Assembly: GCA_017303395.1 (NCBI GenBank)
Contig: JAFLBN010000015.1
Coordinates: 1 to 64,000, forward strand
Direction of reading: 5' to 3'
DNA from: Chitinophagales bacterium
Lineage (GTDB): Bacteria > Bacteroidota > Bacteroidia > Chitinophagales > Chitinophagaceae
Length of the DNA stretch: 64,000 nucleotides
The notes beneath the pieces were generated by a model, which saw nothing but the letters and a program-made list of their open reading frames with translations, did no database searches and was not told where the DNA came from. The first letter of the stretch is position 1. Every line of letters starts with the position of its first letter. Shown one piece after another: positions 18,425 to 29,400 of the stretch. The translations under genes were made by a program, and so were the position numbers.

Positions 18425-19188
18425 GATTGCTGGTATTGCTTGTGCAGGGCAACAAAATCGGCTACAGACAGCTGCTCTGCGCGTTTATCAAATATCTTAT
18501 CGGTCAATGCTTCGGGTGGCAAAGTACCCTTGAGTCCATTGCGCAAAGTCTTGCGGCGCTGATTGAAAGCTGCTTTCACCAGTTGCTTGAACTTCTTTAC
18601 ATCTGTAATACCATGCGGATTGTGCAGGTTGGTAAGGCGTATCACACCACTTTTTACCTTAGGCGGTGGTGTAAAGCAGTTTTCGTGCACGTCAAACAGG
18701 TATTCCACTTTAAAGAAGGCCTGCATCAGCACACTCAGTATGCCATAGGTTTTGCTGCCCTCTTTGCAGGCAACTCTTTGCGCCACTTCTTTCTGAAACA
18801 TACCTATTACCTCTGCCACATTGGGTTCCCAGTCCAGCACTTTGAATAATATGGGCGAAGAAATATTGTACGGAAAATTACCTATCACGCTGAAAGTACC
18901 GTCAAACGGGGCATCTGCCTTCAATATATCTTTATGAATAATCTTATCCTGCAGCACAGGATAGGTCTTCTTCAAGTATTCCACCTTCTCGTCGTCTATC
19001 TCAATAGCCTTGTATTGCACATCGGGCAGCTCTATCAGGTATTTGGTGATTGCGCCGCCGCCAGGACCTACCTCTGCCAGTTGCAGACCTGCAGATACGT
19101 GCAACTGCTCTACTATTTTACGACACATATTCTCGTCGTGCAGAAAGTGCTGACCGAGGCTTTTCTTTAATGTATATGGCTGAGACAA
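18421..19188 (-). CDS. rsmA: 16S rRNA dimethyladenosine transferase RsmA (KsgA)
   Basis: Methylates two adjacent adenines in helix 45 of 16S rRNA late in 30S assembly. N-terminal YTLKKSLGQHFLHDENMCRKIV, SAM motif EVGPGGGAITKYL, and the catalytic IGNFPYNISSPILFK are all present, with the C-terminal AFNQRRKTLRNGL. TTG at 19188 is chosen: it gives 255 residues with the family N-terminus. An upstream TTG at 19248 would lie ahead of the -7 promoter element (19225-19232) and is unlikely. Divergent from pepA. Confidence 0.95.
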   Translation of the reverse strand: MSQPYTLKKSLGQHFLHDENMCRKIVEQLHVSAGLQLAEVGPGGGAITKYLIELPDVQYKAIEIDDEKVEYLKKTYPVLQDKIIHKDILKADAPFDGTFSVIGNFPYNISSPILFKVLDWEPNVAEVIGMFQKEVAQRVACKEGSKTYGILSVLMQAFFKVEYLFDVHENCFTPPPKVKSGVIRLTNLHNPHGITDVKKFKQLVKAAFNQRRKTLRNGLKGTLPPEALTDKIFDKRAEQLSVADFVALHKQYQQS

Positions 19189-19224
19189 TGTATTACGATT
19201 CGTGTTATATAAGCAATATGACTG

Positions 19225-19273
19225 CAAAGTTAGTTTTAAACTTATCAAACTATCGCACCGAAGTATAACTTTG
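19225..19273. promoter_or_regulatory. Divergent -7 elements for rsmA and pepA
   Basis: Two exact TAnnTTTG elements point away from each other: TAACTTTG on the minus strand at 19232-19225 for rsmA (37 bases before its TTG start) and TAACTTTG on the plus strand at 19266-19273 for pepA (22 bases before ATG). Neither has a clean TTTG at 19 bases. The two genes are likely transcribed divergently from this 107-base gap. Confidence 0.55.
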
Positions 19274-19295
19274 CAGCCTAATCTGTATACTATTC

Positions 19296-20732
19296 ATGGA
19301 ATTTAAGATACTGCAAAAGCCATCGGGCAAGAATCATTTGTATATAATAGACGATGTTAAGTCTTTAAAAAACATTGCATCACTCAGTGATAAAGAACAA
19401 AAATATGCCGCAGAGGCCATTGCCGCTGAACATACGTCTGTTACCATCAACCAATATGGCGCACTGGTATACATATACAACCTGAAGGCAAAGAAGACAG
19501 ATTGGCAAACAATTGAAACGCTGCGCAAAGCAGGTGCTGAATGGCATGCTGTATGCAACAAAAACAAACTTGCAGATATTACCATCACCAACCTGTGTAA
19601 GCAGGCAAATGCTGCTTATGTACTGGCAGAGGGTATGGCGCTGGCTGCTTATCAGTTTCTGAAATATCGTAGCGATGCAAAGAAGATAACACAATCGCTG
19701 AAGACAATATCATTTACCAAAGAAAGCATTACGCTGAAAGAGGTAAGCCAGTTGAGCATCATCAACGAGGCTGTTTACCGTGCACGTACACTGGTAAACG
19801 AACCACTGAACTACCTGACTGCAGAACAGCTTTCTAAAGAAATACAACAACTGGGCAAAGAAGCAGGTTTTACGGTACGTGTGCTGAACAAAGCACAGAT
19901 TACCAAAGAGAAAATGGGAGGTATCCTTGCGGTGAACCGTGGTAGCATATTGCCACCAACATTCACCATCATGGAATACAAGCCTAAAAAAGCCATCAAC
20001 AAAAAGCCTATAGTACTGGTAGGTAAGGGTATTGTATATGATACAGGCGGCCTTAGCCTGAAGCCTACATTGGCTTCTATGGACCGCATGAAGAGCGATA
20101 TGAGCGGTGCTGCATTGGTAAGTGCTTCTATGTATGCGCTAAGCAGAATGCAATTGCCACTGCATGTTATTGCACTGATACCTGCTACTGAAAACCGCCC
20201 CGGCGAAAACGCATACACACCGGGTGATGTTATTACCATGTACGACGGCACTACAGTCGAAGTGTTGAATACCGATGCTGAAGGCCGCCTTGTTCTGGCA
20301 GATGCATTGCATTGGGCAAAACGCTACAAGCCTGAACTGGTAGTAGACTTTGCAACCCTCACTGGTGCTGCATCTGTAGCTGTTGGTGAGCATGGCATAG
20401 TATGTATGGGTACTGCTGATGACAATACAAAAGAAGCATTCAAAAACAGTGGTTTCCGTCAGTACGAAAGGCTGGTAGAATACCCGCTGTGGGATGAATA
20501 CGGCGATCAGATAAAATCTGACATTGCCGATTTGAAAAACGTAGGTGGTCCTTCAGGTGGCGCTATCACAGCAGGTAAATTCCTGGAGCATTTTACAGAA
20601 TACCCGTGGATGCACTTCGACATTGCAGGGGTATCGCACAGCATTACCAAACGTAGCTACATGCCTGCAGGTGGTACAGGGTACGGTATTCGTATGCTGC
20701 TCGACTTCCTGATGCACTACGGAAAAGCATAA
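19296..20732 (+). CDS. pepA: M17 leucyl aminopeptidase
   Basis: Cytosolic di-metal aminopeptidase that removes N-terminal residues from peptides. The C-terminal catalytic domain shows the metal and active-site motifs GKGIVYDTGGLSLK, SDMSGAA and NTDAEGRLVLADAL; the N-terminal domain (about 1-160) is more divergent, as is usual. Length of 478 residues is normal. It stands alone at the start of a rightward run with pdxA and an M16 peptidase. Confidence 0.95.
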   Translation: MEFKILQKPSGKNHLYIIDDVKSLKNIASLSDKEQKYAAEAIAAEHTSVTINQYGALVYIYNLKAKKTDWQTIETLRKAGAEWHAVCNKNKLADITITNLCKQANAAYVLAEGMALAAYQFLKYRSDAKKITQSLKTISFTKESITLKEVSQLSIINEAVYRARTLVNEPLNYLTAEQLSKEIQQLGKEAGFTVRVLNKAQITKEKMGGILAVNRGSILPPTFTIMEYKPKKAINKKPIVLVGKGIVYDTGGLSLKPTLASMDRMKSDMSGAALVSASMYALSRMQLPLHVIALIPATENRPGENAYTPGDVITMYDGTTVEVLNTDAEGRLVLADALHWAKRYKPELVVDFATLTGAASVAVGEHGIVCMGTADDNTKEAFKNSGFRQYERLVEYPLWDEYGDQIKSDIADLKNVGGPSGGAITAGKFLEHFTEYPWMHFDIAGVSHSITKRSYMPAGGTGYGIRMLLDFLMHYGKA

Positions 20733-20760
20733 TTATTACTCAACAACAAGCTGTTTGCTC

Positions 20761-21858
20761 ATGCAACCTAACAATACAGAAAAACCGATAATTGGCATTA
20801 CAACAGGCGACCTGAACGGTATTGGCCCGGAAGTAATCATCAAAACATTGTCGGACAACAGGATACTCGATTTGTGTACACCGGTGATTTTTGCCTCTAA
20901 CAAGCTTATCAATTTTTATAGAAAACTTGTTACGGTAGAACACCCGATAAACTTCAGCAGCACGAAAGACCTTACCAAGCTGCATCCCAAGCAGGTAAAC
21001 ATTTTCAACTGCTGGGAGGAAGAAGTGCCACTGCAACCGGGACAGCTTACAGATGCTGCCGGCAAATACGCTATCCGCTCCTTGCAGGTAGCTACACAAT
21101 GTCTGAAAGATGGCGAACTGGACGCAATCGTTACCGCACCTATTCATAAAAACAACACACACAGCAATGACTTCCCGTATACAGGTCACACCCCTTTTCT
21201 GAAAGAGAAATTCGGTGCTAAGGATGTGGTAATGATTCTCTACAGCCATAACCTGCGTGTGGCATTGGCTACAGAGCATATACCTGTTGCAAAAGTAGCG
21301 GAGACAATTACAAAAGAACTGTTGCTGAGCAAACTGGGCATACTGCGCGAAACACTCATCAAAGACTTCGGCATAGACAAACCAAAGATTGCAGTACTGG
21401 GCCTCAACCCGCATGCAGGCGATGGCGGACAGATAGGCAACGAAGACATGAATGTCATCAAACCGGCAATTGACAGCATGCAACAGGCGGGGCATCTGGT
21501 ATACGGTCCGTATAGCGCAGATGCATTCTTTGCACGCAGCAGCTATATAAACTTCGATGCAGTGCTGGCTATGTATCACGATCAGGGATTGATACCATTC
21601 AAAACACTGGCGCATGGCGAAGGTGTAAACTACACTGCAGGCTTGCCTGTAGTGCGTACATCACCAGACCATGGCACAGCTTTCGATATTGCAGGGCAAG
21701 GCATCGCAGATCCTTCATCTTTTCAGGAGGCATTGTTTCAGGCAATAGACCTGGTAAGACAGCGTACTGAATACGCTACCTACACGGCCAACCCGATGCG
21801 ACGCGGGCGAATAGAAAAGGAAAAAGAAAACAGCACTTCACTGAAACTGGAAGAATAA
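20761..21858 (+). CDS. pdxA: 4-hydroxythreonine-4-phosphate dehydrogenase PdxA
   Basis: NAD-dependent enzyme of the DXP-dependent pyridoxal phosphate pathway. Family motifs: GITTGDLNGIGPEVI at the start, TAPIHKNN, YTGHTPFL, and the metal site YHDQGLIPFK plus SPDHGTAFDIAGQGIADPSSF. ATG at 20761 fits the family; a TTG two codons earlier is also possible. The C-terminal tail is rich in Glu/Lys (RGRIEKEKEN) and extends past the usual end. Followed by a strong terminator. Confidence 0.95.
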   Translation: MQPNNTEKPIIGITTGDLNGIGPEVIIKTLSDNRILDLCTPVIFASNKLINFYRKLVTVEHPINFSSTKDLTKLHPKQVNIFNCWEEEVPLQPGQLTDAAGKYAIRSLQVATQCLKDGELDAIVTAPIHKNNTHSNDFPYTGHTPFLKEKFGAKDVVMILYSHNLRVALATEHIPVAKVAETITKELLLSKLGILRETLIKDFGIDKPKIAVLGLNPHAGDGGQIGNEDMNVIKPAIDSMQQAGHLVYGPYSADAFFARSSYINFDAVLAMYHDQGLIPFKTLAHGEGVNYTAGLPVVRTSPDHGTAFDIAGQGIADPSSFQEALFQAIDLVRQRTEYATYTANPMRRGRIEKEKENSTSLKLEE

Positions 21859-21866
21859 ATAATACC

Positions 21867-21895
21867 AATGCACACTTCAGGGTGTGCATTTTTTA
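21867..21895 (+). terminator. Rho-independent terminator after pdxA
   Basis: 9-bp perfect stem AATGCACAC/GTGTGCATT (21867-21875 with 21882-21890), 6-base loop, then TTTTT. It separates pdxA from the M16 gene. Confidence 0.9.
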
Positions 21896-21940
21896 TCGAC
21901 ATACAAACAACTTACCTTTAGCGTTCACAGAGAAAGAGAT

Positions 21941-23182
21941 ATGTTAGACTTCGAAAGATTCACCTTAAGCAACGGACTACGCGTAATAGTACATAAAGAC
22001 ACTACTACCCCAATGGTAGCAGTAAACGTATTGTATGATGTTGGTGCAAGAGACGAAAACCCTGAACGTACGGGTTTCGCACACCTTTTCGAACACCTGA
22101 TGTTTGGCGGCAGCGAAAACATACCATCGTACGATGAGCCATTGCAAATGGCAGGCGGCGAGAATAATGCATACACAACCAATGATATAACCAACTACTA
22201 CATACAGCTGCCATTGCAGAATATTGAAACTGCTTTCTGGCTGGAGAGTGACCGCATGAATGCACTTGCATTCAGCGACAAGAGCCTTGATGTGCAACGC
22301 AAAGTAGTAAGTGAAGAGTTTAAAGAACATTACATAAACAAGCCTTATGGCGATGCGTGGGAACACCTGCGCAAGCTGGCATACAAACAACACCCTTATC
22401 AATGGATGACCATTGGTAAAGAGCTGAAGCATATTGAAGAAGCACAACTGGATGATGTAAAGTCTTTCTTCTTCAAGCACTACAGGCCAGTTAATGCAAT
22501 CCTCTCTGTTGCCGGCAACGTAACAACCGAACAGGTAAAGGCACTTGCCGAAAAATGGTTTGGCAGCATCCCTGCAGGTGATCAATACAACCGCAACCTA
22601 CCGCAGGAACCACAACAAACAGAAGCGCGCGTCGCTACTGTAGAGGCCAATGTACCCCTGAATGCTTTGTACAAAGCATGGCATATAGGCGGACGCATGT
22701 CGCCGTCTTACTACGCATCAGATTTGATTACAGAAATTCTGGGCAACGGCGTTGCTTCTCGTCTTCACCAAAAACTGGTTAAAGAACTGCAACTGTTCAG
22801 CAACATAAGCTGCTACCACACCGGCAGTACAGACCCGGGGCTGGTTGTAATAGAAGGCAAAATAGTAGAAGGCAAAAGCATAGAGGATGCCAACGTTGCA
22901 GTGGAAGCAGAGATTGAAAAACTGATAAGCGGTGGTGTAACTGAAGAAGAACTACAGAAAGCAAAAAACAAGATAGAGGCCATGATAACTTTTGAAGACA
23001 TGACCATTCTTTCTCGTGCTAATAATCTGGCGTTCTACGAACTGCTTGGCGATGCGAGCCTCATCAACAAAGAGTGGGATAACTACAATGTAGTAACAAC
23101 TGCAATGCTGCAACAAACAGCGCAGGAGGTATTCAGAAAAGAAAACAGCAACACATTATTTTATAAAAGAAAAGCGCAGTAA
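21941..23182 (+). CDS. M16 (insulinase-family) zinc peptidase
   Basis: 413-residue peptidase of the pitrilysin/insulinase clan. The inverted zinc motif HLFEH is at residues 48-52, and the downstream glutamate lies in the VVSEEFKEHYINKPYGD region. The second half is the inactive-type domain (KAWHIGGRMSPSYYASDL). It is half the size of the fused M16A enzymes, so it is an M16B/C-like protein that would work as a dimer. ATG 21941 follows AGAAAGAGAT; an ORF opening 57 bases earlier adds a non-family leader. It ends 5 bases before the nitronate monooxygenase gene. Confidence 0.92.
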   Translation: MLDFERFTLSNGLRVIVHKDTTTPMVAVNVLYDVGARDENPERTGFAHLFEHLMFGGSENIPSYDEPLQMAGGENNAYTTNDITNYYIQLPLQNIETAFWLESDRMNALAFSDKSLDVQRKVVSEEFKEHYINKPYGDAWEHLRKLAYKQHPYQWMTIGKELKHIEEAQLDDVKSFFFKHYRPVNAILSVAGNVTTEQVKALAEKWFGSIPAGDQYNRNLPQEPQQTEARVATVEANVPLNALYKAWHIGGRMSPSYYASDLITEILGNGVASRLHQKLVKELQLFSNISCYHTGSTDPGLVVIEGKIVEGKSIEDANVAVEAEIEKLISGGVTEEELQKAKNKIEAMITFEDMTILSRANNLAFYELLGDASLINKEWDNYNVVTTAMLQQTAQEVFRKENSNTLFYKRKAQ

Positions 23183-23187
23183 CCATC

Positions 23188-24162
23188 ATGCTTTTTGAAG
23201 GAAAAATTACAGACAACGGTTTTGATAACCGTATCACAAAACTATTTGGCATACAGTACCCTATTATACAAGCCGGTATGATATGGGCATCGGGCTGGAA
23301 GCTGGCATCTGCTGTAAGCAACGCAGGCGGCCTTGGTCTGATAGGTGCGGGCAGTATGTACCCCGAAGTATTGCGCGAGCATATACAACAATGCAAAGCA
23401 GCAACAAACAAACCTTTCGGCGTAAATTTGCCACTGCTTTATCCGGACATAGACAAGCACATTGCTATTATTATAGAAGAAAAAGTACCCATCGTATTCA
23501 CATCTGCAGGCAACCCTAAAACATGGACTGCCAAGCTGAAAGAAAACGGCATAACGGTGGTACACGTAGTATCGAGCGCCAAGTTTGCTAAGAAATGTGA
23601 AGAAGCAGGTGTAGATGCCGTAGTGGCAGAAGGCTTTGAAGCCGGCGGTCACAATGGGCGCGAAGAAACAACAACACTGTGCCTGATACCAAACGTACGC
23701 CAAAGCATTAGCATACCACTGATAGCTGCAGGCGGTATAGCTACAGGACGCGCCATGTACGCAATGATGGCAATGGGTGCAGAAGCTGTGCAGATAGGCA
23801 GTCGATTTGTATGTACACCGGAGGCTTCCAGCCACCAGGCATTTAAAGATGCTGTTGTAAGCGCTAACGAGGGCGACACGGTATTGACGCTTAAAGAGCT
23901 TACACCGGTACGCCTTATCAAAAACGACTTCTACCGCCGTGTAGCAGAGGCCGAAGAAAACTGTGCTACTAAAGAACAGATGGAAGAACTGCTGGGCAGG
24001 GCAAGAGCCAAAAAAGGCATGTTTGAAGGTGACATGACGGAAGGAGAGCTGGAAATAGGACAGGTTAGCAGCATTATTAAGGATATTAAACCCGCAGCTA
24101 ATATTGTGGCAGAAATCTGGTCAGAATTCACTGAAACGGCAAAAAATCCATTCCGTTTCTGA
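23188..24162 (+). CDS. Nitronate monooxygenase-family FMN enzyme
   Basis: TIM-barrel flavoprotein of the NMO/2-nitropropane dioxygenase family. Visible are IQYPIIQAGMIWASGWKLA at the start, the AEGFEAGGHNGRE loop, and the FMN-phosphate site AAGGIATGRAMYAMMAMGAEAVQIGSRF. The same fold includes FabK-type enoyl-ACP reductases, but a separate FabI is encoded at 33306 and the GGHNG motif fits NMO-like enzymes, so NMO is favoured. Sits directly behind the M16 peptidase, 5 bases apart, probably in one transcript. Confidence 0.88.
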   Translation: MLFEGKITDNGFDNRITKLFGIQYPIIQAGMIWASGWKLASAVSNAGGLGLIGAGSMYPEVLREHIQQCKAATNKPFGVNLPLLYPDIDKHIAIIIEEKVPIVFTSAGNPKTWTAKLKENGITVVHVVSSAKFAKKCEEAGVDAVVAEGFEAGGHNGREETTTLCLIPNVRQSISIPLIAAGGIATGRAMYAMMAMGAEAVQIGSRFVCTPEASSHQAFKDAVVSANEGDTVLTLKELTPVRLIKNDFYRRVAEAEENCATKEQMEELLGRARAKKGMFEGDMTEGELEIGQVSSIIKDIKPAANIVAEIWSEFTETAKNPFRF

Positions 24163-24202
24163 AAATATTGCTTATATTACAATTTCTAAAATCAGGTAAA
24201 AT

Positions 24203-25933
24203 ATGAAAAAAGCCTACTTAACTCTTTTATTAGGTTTATCTTCTTTAATAGGCTATTCACAAATCAGTAGTCCGGACACAGTATGTCTGAATACTAGCGT
24301 AACATATTCAACAACATATAGTGCGGGTAGCTATGCTTGGGCAATAGGTAATGTAGTAAGCGATGCATCCGGCATTTCTGCCTCAAACTTCGAGGCCAAT
24401 ACTTCATACCTGCCGTCAGGAGTTTCAATACAGTACGATAATGGCAATTACTATGGCTTCGTAACACAACGCCATGGTGGCTTATTGAAATTTAATTTCG
24501 GCTCTACTATAACTCCTGTTACTCCGGTAGACATGGGGGACTTTGGTGGTGCACTGGGTGATAGTACACTTGGGCTGGACATCGTAAAAGATGCTGCCAA
24601 TGAATGGCATGGCTTCTGTGTAGATGGTAAAAATCTGGTCCACTTTTATTGGGGTAGCAGCCTTGCCAGTACACCTACAGTGAATACTATGGCTTTCCCA
24701 ACAACATTCTACTGGCCATATTCTATAACTTTAAAGAAATCAGGCAATGAATGGCTTGCATTCGTTGTAAACAGGCAGTTCAGCAACATTATTCGTCTTG
24801 AGTTTGGCTCCAGTTTGTCAACAACACCTACTCCAAATACAATTGCTCCATCAGGCGGTTTCCTGAATGCACCGGTTAATTTTGCGTTGCATCAATACGG
24901 TGGCACATGGTATGCACTCATAACAAATATTGGTTCTGGTGGTGGTCCTGGTGGTGGCGATAAACTTGTGCGTTGGAACTTTGGTACGAATCTGAAAAAT
25001 AATTCACCTGCACACACAGACTTAGGCAACCCGGGCAACGATCTTGCTAATCCACGAGGTTTGGCTATCATTACAAACTGTGATACTACTTATGCACTGA
25101 TAGCCAACGAAAACAACCGTAGGCTGATTAAGGTAGATTTTGTTGGTGGCGTTATCACTGGTGCACCTACAGCTACAGATCTTGGCAACTTAGGCGTTAA
25201 CAGTCAGACAAGTGAATTCTCTACTATCTGGCATGGCAATAAACTCGGCATGCTTGGCTGCAGCCTTGACTCTGCAGTTGTTTTTTATGACGATATAATT
25301 ACTTTACCTGTTACAAATTCAAATATCAACTTTAGCAGTGGTAGCTACAACAAATCTATGTCTGTTGGTGGCACTTACGATATCACACTGTTCTGTAACG
25401 AAGGCTCACGTTCAGGTGGTGCTGCTTTCTGCAAAAAAATCACCGTACTTGGCAATATTAAAGTAGCTATTAAAGAGCAATACGACACACTTGTAGCTAC
25501 AGGAACACTGTGCGATAACTATGTTTGGTCTTTCAACGGTGTAGTAATACCGGGCGCAAATACACAAAAGCATTATCCTGCAGAAGGTACTGGTGTTTAC
25601 ACATGTACAGGTAATACTGCAGGTTGTGCTGCTACTTCAAACTATATGTATTTCTCTACTGGTGTAGAAAATGTAATAAACACAAACAATATCATTATAA
25701 GCCCTAACCCTACAACGGGCGTGTTTAATGTAAACATGAAAGGCATCAACGGTAAAGTAACTGTACAGTGCTATAATGTAATGGGCTCTTTGGTGGCTAC
25801 ACAATCTATCGATGCATCTGCTGTCGGTTCGGTTGCTACAATAGACCTCAGCAATATGGCAAAAGGTGTTTATCAGGTAAAAATACAAGCTGCAGACGGT
25901 AGCAACATCGTAAAACAAATTGTTCTGCAATAA
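24203..25933 (+). CDS. T9SS type A cargo with five propeller-like repeats
   Basis: Secreted protein of 576 residues: signal peptide MKKAYLTLLLGLSSLIGYSQ, repeat region and a T9SS type A tail (IIISPNPTTGVFNVNMKG ... GVYQVKIQAADG...KQIVLQ). Between about 94 and 330 I count five repeats of roughly 50-55 residues with an F/WGSxLxxTPTxxT core (94-115, 145-165, 197-215, 255-275, 308-330), suggesting a beta-propeller. A module near 420-480 resembles an Ig/PKD-like domain. Catalytic function is not recognisable. Strong terminator follows. Confidence 0.88.
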   Translation: MKKAYLTLLLGLSSLIGYSQISSPDTVCLNTSVTYSTTYSAGSYAWAIGNVVSDASGISASNFEANTSYLPSGVSIQYDNGNYYGFVTQRHGGLLKFNFGSTITPVTPVDMGDFGGALGDSTLGLDIVKDAANEWHGFCVDGKNLVHFYWGSSLASTPTVNTMAFPTTFYWPYSITLKKSGNEWLAFVVNRQFSNIIRLEFGSSLSTTPTPNTIAPSGGFLNAPVNFALHQYGGTWYALITNIGSGGGPGGGDKLVRWNFGTNLKNNSPAHTDLGNPGNDLANPRGLAIITNCDTTYALIANENNRRLIKVDFVGGVITGAPTATDLGNLGVNSQTSEFSTIWHGNKLGMLGCSLDSAVVFYDDIITLPVTNSNINFSSGSYNKSMSVGGTYDITLFCNEGSRSGGAAFCKKITVLGNIKVAIKEQYDTLVATGTLCDNYVWSFNGVVIPGANTQKHYPAEGTGVYTCTGNTAGCAATSNYMYFSTGVENVINTNNIIISPNPTTGVFNVNMKGINGKVTVQCYNVMGSLVATQSIDASAVGSVATIDLSNMAKGVYQVKIQAADGSNIVKQIVLQ

Positions 25934-25954
25934 GCTTTTCAATACTTCATTTTC

Positions 25955-25982
25955 AAAGCCCGGCGATTGCCGGGCTTTTTTA
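25955..25982 (+). terminator. Rho-independent terminator after the 576-residue cargo gene
   Basis: 10-bp stem AAAGCCCGGC/GCCGGGCTTT (25955-25964 with 25969-25978), 4-base loop GATT, followed by T-rich sequence. Confidence 0.9.
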
Positions 25983-26043
25983 TTTATAACCAACTTCTTA
26001 TACCTGTACAAAAACTGTATATTTAACTAAGAAGCAAACATTT

Positions 26044-26457
26044 ATGATACGCAAACTCTTGCTGGTTTGTTTTGGTGCAATATCTATTGCAGCCACCGCA
26101 CAAACCGATGTTAACAAAGAAAAGCTGTATGCAAAGCAACCATTGTGGATTGACATGATGGAAGATGAAAAGTCTAATTTCTTTGAAGTAGAAAAAGCCT
26201 ACAAAATTTATTGGGAACACCATGAAGAACCGGAAGGCGAGCATGATGTAATTGGCGAATATCAGGAACGTGAAAAAATACCATCCAGAAGAAAACAACG
26301 CAAAATAGAAGCTGAAAGTAAGATACGCATGGCCATGCGCAAGTACAACTGGTGGCACGAACAGACATTGCCTTATGTACAAGGTGATGGCCGCATCCTT
26401 ACTGCAGAGGAGCGTTTAAAAATATGGGAGGCAAATAAAAAACAAAACAAACAATAG
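26044..26457 (+). CDS. Small secreted protein of unknown function
   Basis: 137 residues. Signal peptide MIRKLLLVCFGAISIAATAQ. The mature part is charged and Trp/Tyr-rich (WIDMMEDEKSNFFEVEKAYK, WWHEQTLPYVQGDG), helical in appearance, with no metal or cysteine motif. It ends 1 base before the start of the 1178-residue cargo gene, so the two are almost certainly one transcript and probably one product system. I do not recognise a family; a chaperone-like or binding partner role for the cargo is only a guess. Confidence 0.75.
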   Translation: MIRKLLLVCFGAISIAATAQTDVNKEKLYAKQPLWIDMMEDEKSNFFEVEKAYKIYWEHHEEPEGEHDVIGEYQEREKIPSRRKQRKIEAESKIRMAMRKYNWWHEQTLPYVQGDGRILTAEERLKIWEANKKQNKQ

Positions 26458-26458
26458 T

Positions 26459-29400
26459 ATGCTTATGAAACGTTCAGTAAAACAACTATTACTCTGCGGC
26501 ATTGGCATACTATCGTCAGTAGCTGCTGATGCACAAATAGGTATGGGCACGTGGACCAACACAGGCCCGGTAAACTTCCCGATAAATGTGAGTGGGCAAG
26601 TGCATGGTATAGGCCGTGTCAGCCAGATAAAGTTTCACAATACCAACCCGCAGAAGATGTACGCAGTGAGTGCATCCGGCGGTTTGTACATAACCAATAA
26701 CAATGGCACAACATGGACACCAACCCCGGGCTCAGAACAACTGCCACAGTCGTCTTGTTCAGCCGTATGTATAGACAATGTAAATGACTCTACCATCTAC
26801 CTGTGCCTTGGCGATGCAGATTACTATGGCAACAGCTACGGTGTATGGAAAAGCACTAATGCAGGATACACATACAGTGCAGCTAACACGGGTATAGGCA
26901 ACCGTATGTGTGTAGAAATACTGATGCATCCAAACGATCGTAACACATTGATTGCAGCCACCAGAGATGGTATCTGGAAAACCACCAATGCAGCAGGTAG
27001 CTGGACGAATAAACTATCCGGCGGACAGTTCAGAGACATGAAGCAGAAACCTGGCAGCATAAATACACTGTACGCTGTTACTGCTACACAGTTTTTCAGA
27101 AGTACCGACTTTGGTGATACCTGGACACAAATAACAAGCGGCGTCACAACACCATCAGGCAATGGTGGTATGCGTATTGCCGTGAGTGCTGCAGATACCA
27201 ATGTGGTATATCTGGTAACTACCGGCAGCAATGGCGTAGTAATGAAATCTACCGACGGTGGCAGCAATTTTACAACTGTGTATAACAGCACTACTCAATG
27301 TCTTGTTTGTTACGACGCAAATCCTTCATCGGGCTCTCAGGGCAATTATAACATAGACCTGAATGCAAATCCGCTGAACGCAAATGAACTGCTGTTGGTA
27401 GCACACAATGTATGGCGCTCTACTGATGGTGGCGCTACATGGAGCAAGCGCACCAGCTGGTGGAACGAAGTACATACAGACATGCACCAGATAGAATTCA
27501 ACCCATACAACAATGCACAAATATTCAATGCAAATGATGGTGGTGTGTGGATGACTACCGACACACTGAAAACTGTATGGTCGCCACGAAGCGATGGACT
27601 GGCAGCTACAGAAATATATCGCGCAGCACAGAGCCCTGTACTACGACAAACAATCAGCATAGGCACGCAAGACAATGGCGAGCTATTCTACGATGGTATC
27701 TGGAAATGTAACCGTGGCGGCGACTGGACCAGTAAGTGTATGATTGATTATTCGTCTTCAGGACCTGTGTACTATCTGGCATCGGGCAAAAGGAGAAACC
27801 TTGCACCACTTGCTGGCGAACAGAGTTATAACTCACCTTTCACAGCTACACAATCTTCAGATATAGAGTTTGTAAAGGACAAACCCAATGTAGCATTCCT
27901 CGGTAAGGACACGTTATGGCGTAGTATCAATATCAATACTTCATCGCCTACATGGACATACATCATACCAAACACAGAAACCATTCGCGATATTGTTTCC
28001 TGTACGGCAGATACCAACGTGGTATATTTTGTAACCAATGCCAACCACCTGTATAGAAGCGATAATGCACTTTCTACCACACCTACATACACCATGCTTA
28101 CCACACCAGGCTCAACCAGTGCCGCGGCAAGCATTGCAACCAATAAAAACAATGCAAACATTGTGTACCTCAGTTGCAACAATGCACTGTATGTAAGCAC
28201 TAACAAAGGAGCCAACTGGACAATCATTACAGGCAATCTTCCTAACCTGAATATCCGCAGAGTAATACACGATGATTATTCTACAAACGAAAGACTATTC
28301 GTTAGCTTGGGTGGTTATGTATATCTGAAAGACAACACTACCACTACATGGACCAACCATAGTACCAATCAAGGATTACCCTCTGTTGCCAATGTTACGG
28401 ACTTTATGATATACAACAACGGCACTGCGGCAAGCATACTCAGGTTATCTACTTATGGCCGCGGCGTGTGGGAATGTCCTATCTATAACAATCTGGTACC
28501 TGCTACAGACTTTGTTGCGAATAAGCAATTCATTTGCCCGGGCGATACGGTACGTTTTACAAAGACATCATACGGTACTGTTACATCACAGTCATGGAGC
28601 TTCCCGGGTGGCAGCCCAGCAAGCTCTACCAAAGACACGGTGTTTGTAGTGTACAACACACCTGGTGCATATAATGCAACGTACGCTGCTACAAATACCG
28701 CCGGCACAAACAATAATACAAAGACTGCCTACATCAATGTTTCTTACGGCTCTAAAACCAATGTAACAGAAGGTTTTGAAGGCAGCACATATCCGCCGTT
28801 AGGTTGGCAACAAGGCACTACCAACTATCAGTGGGCTACTACTACTGCTGCGAATGGATATGGTAGCAGTATTAAGTGTATTATGTTCGACAACTTTAAT
28901 ACCGATGCACAAGGCAAACGTGCTATAATACAAACACCGAAGATTGACCTGACAAATGTATCTGCAGCTCGCCTCACGTTCGATGTCGCATATGCACCAT
29001 ACTCTACCGCGTATCCTGATAGTCTTGTAATACAACTATCTACCAACTGTGGTAAAACATTTACGCCTGTGTATGCAAAAACAGGCACTGCGCTTGCTAC
29101 TTCACCATCTAACACCGGCTCTACCTTCGTACCATCATCCACTCAATGGCGCACAGATACGATTGTACTGAATAGCTATACAGGCAACAGCATACAGCTA
29201 TCTTTTGAAAACATAGGCCGATACGGACAAGCTTTGTACATAGACAATGTGAACATCAGCATGTCGCCGTATGTTAAATTTGGCGCGTCCGATACTGCTG
29301 TGTGTGCAGGCAAAACCATTCAGTTCTCAGATAGTACCATCAATACCACTTCCCATTCATGGAGCTTCCCGGGAGGTTCACCAAGTGCATCAACGGCTAA

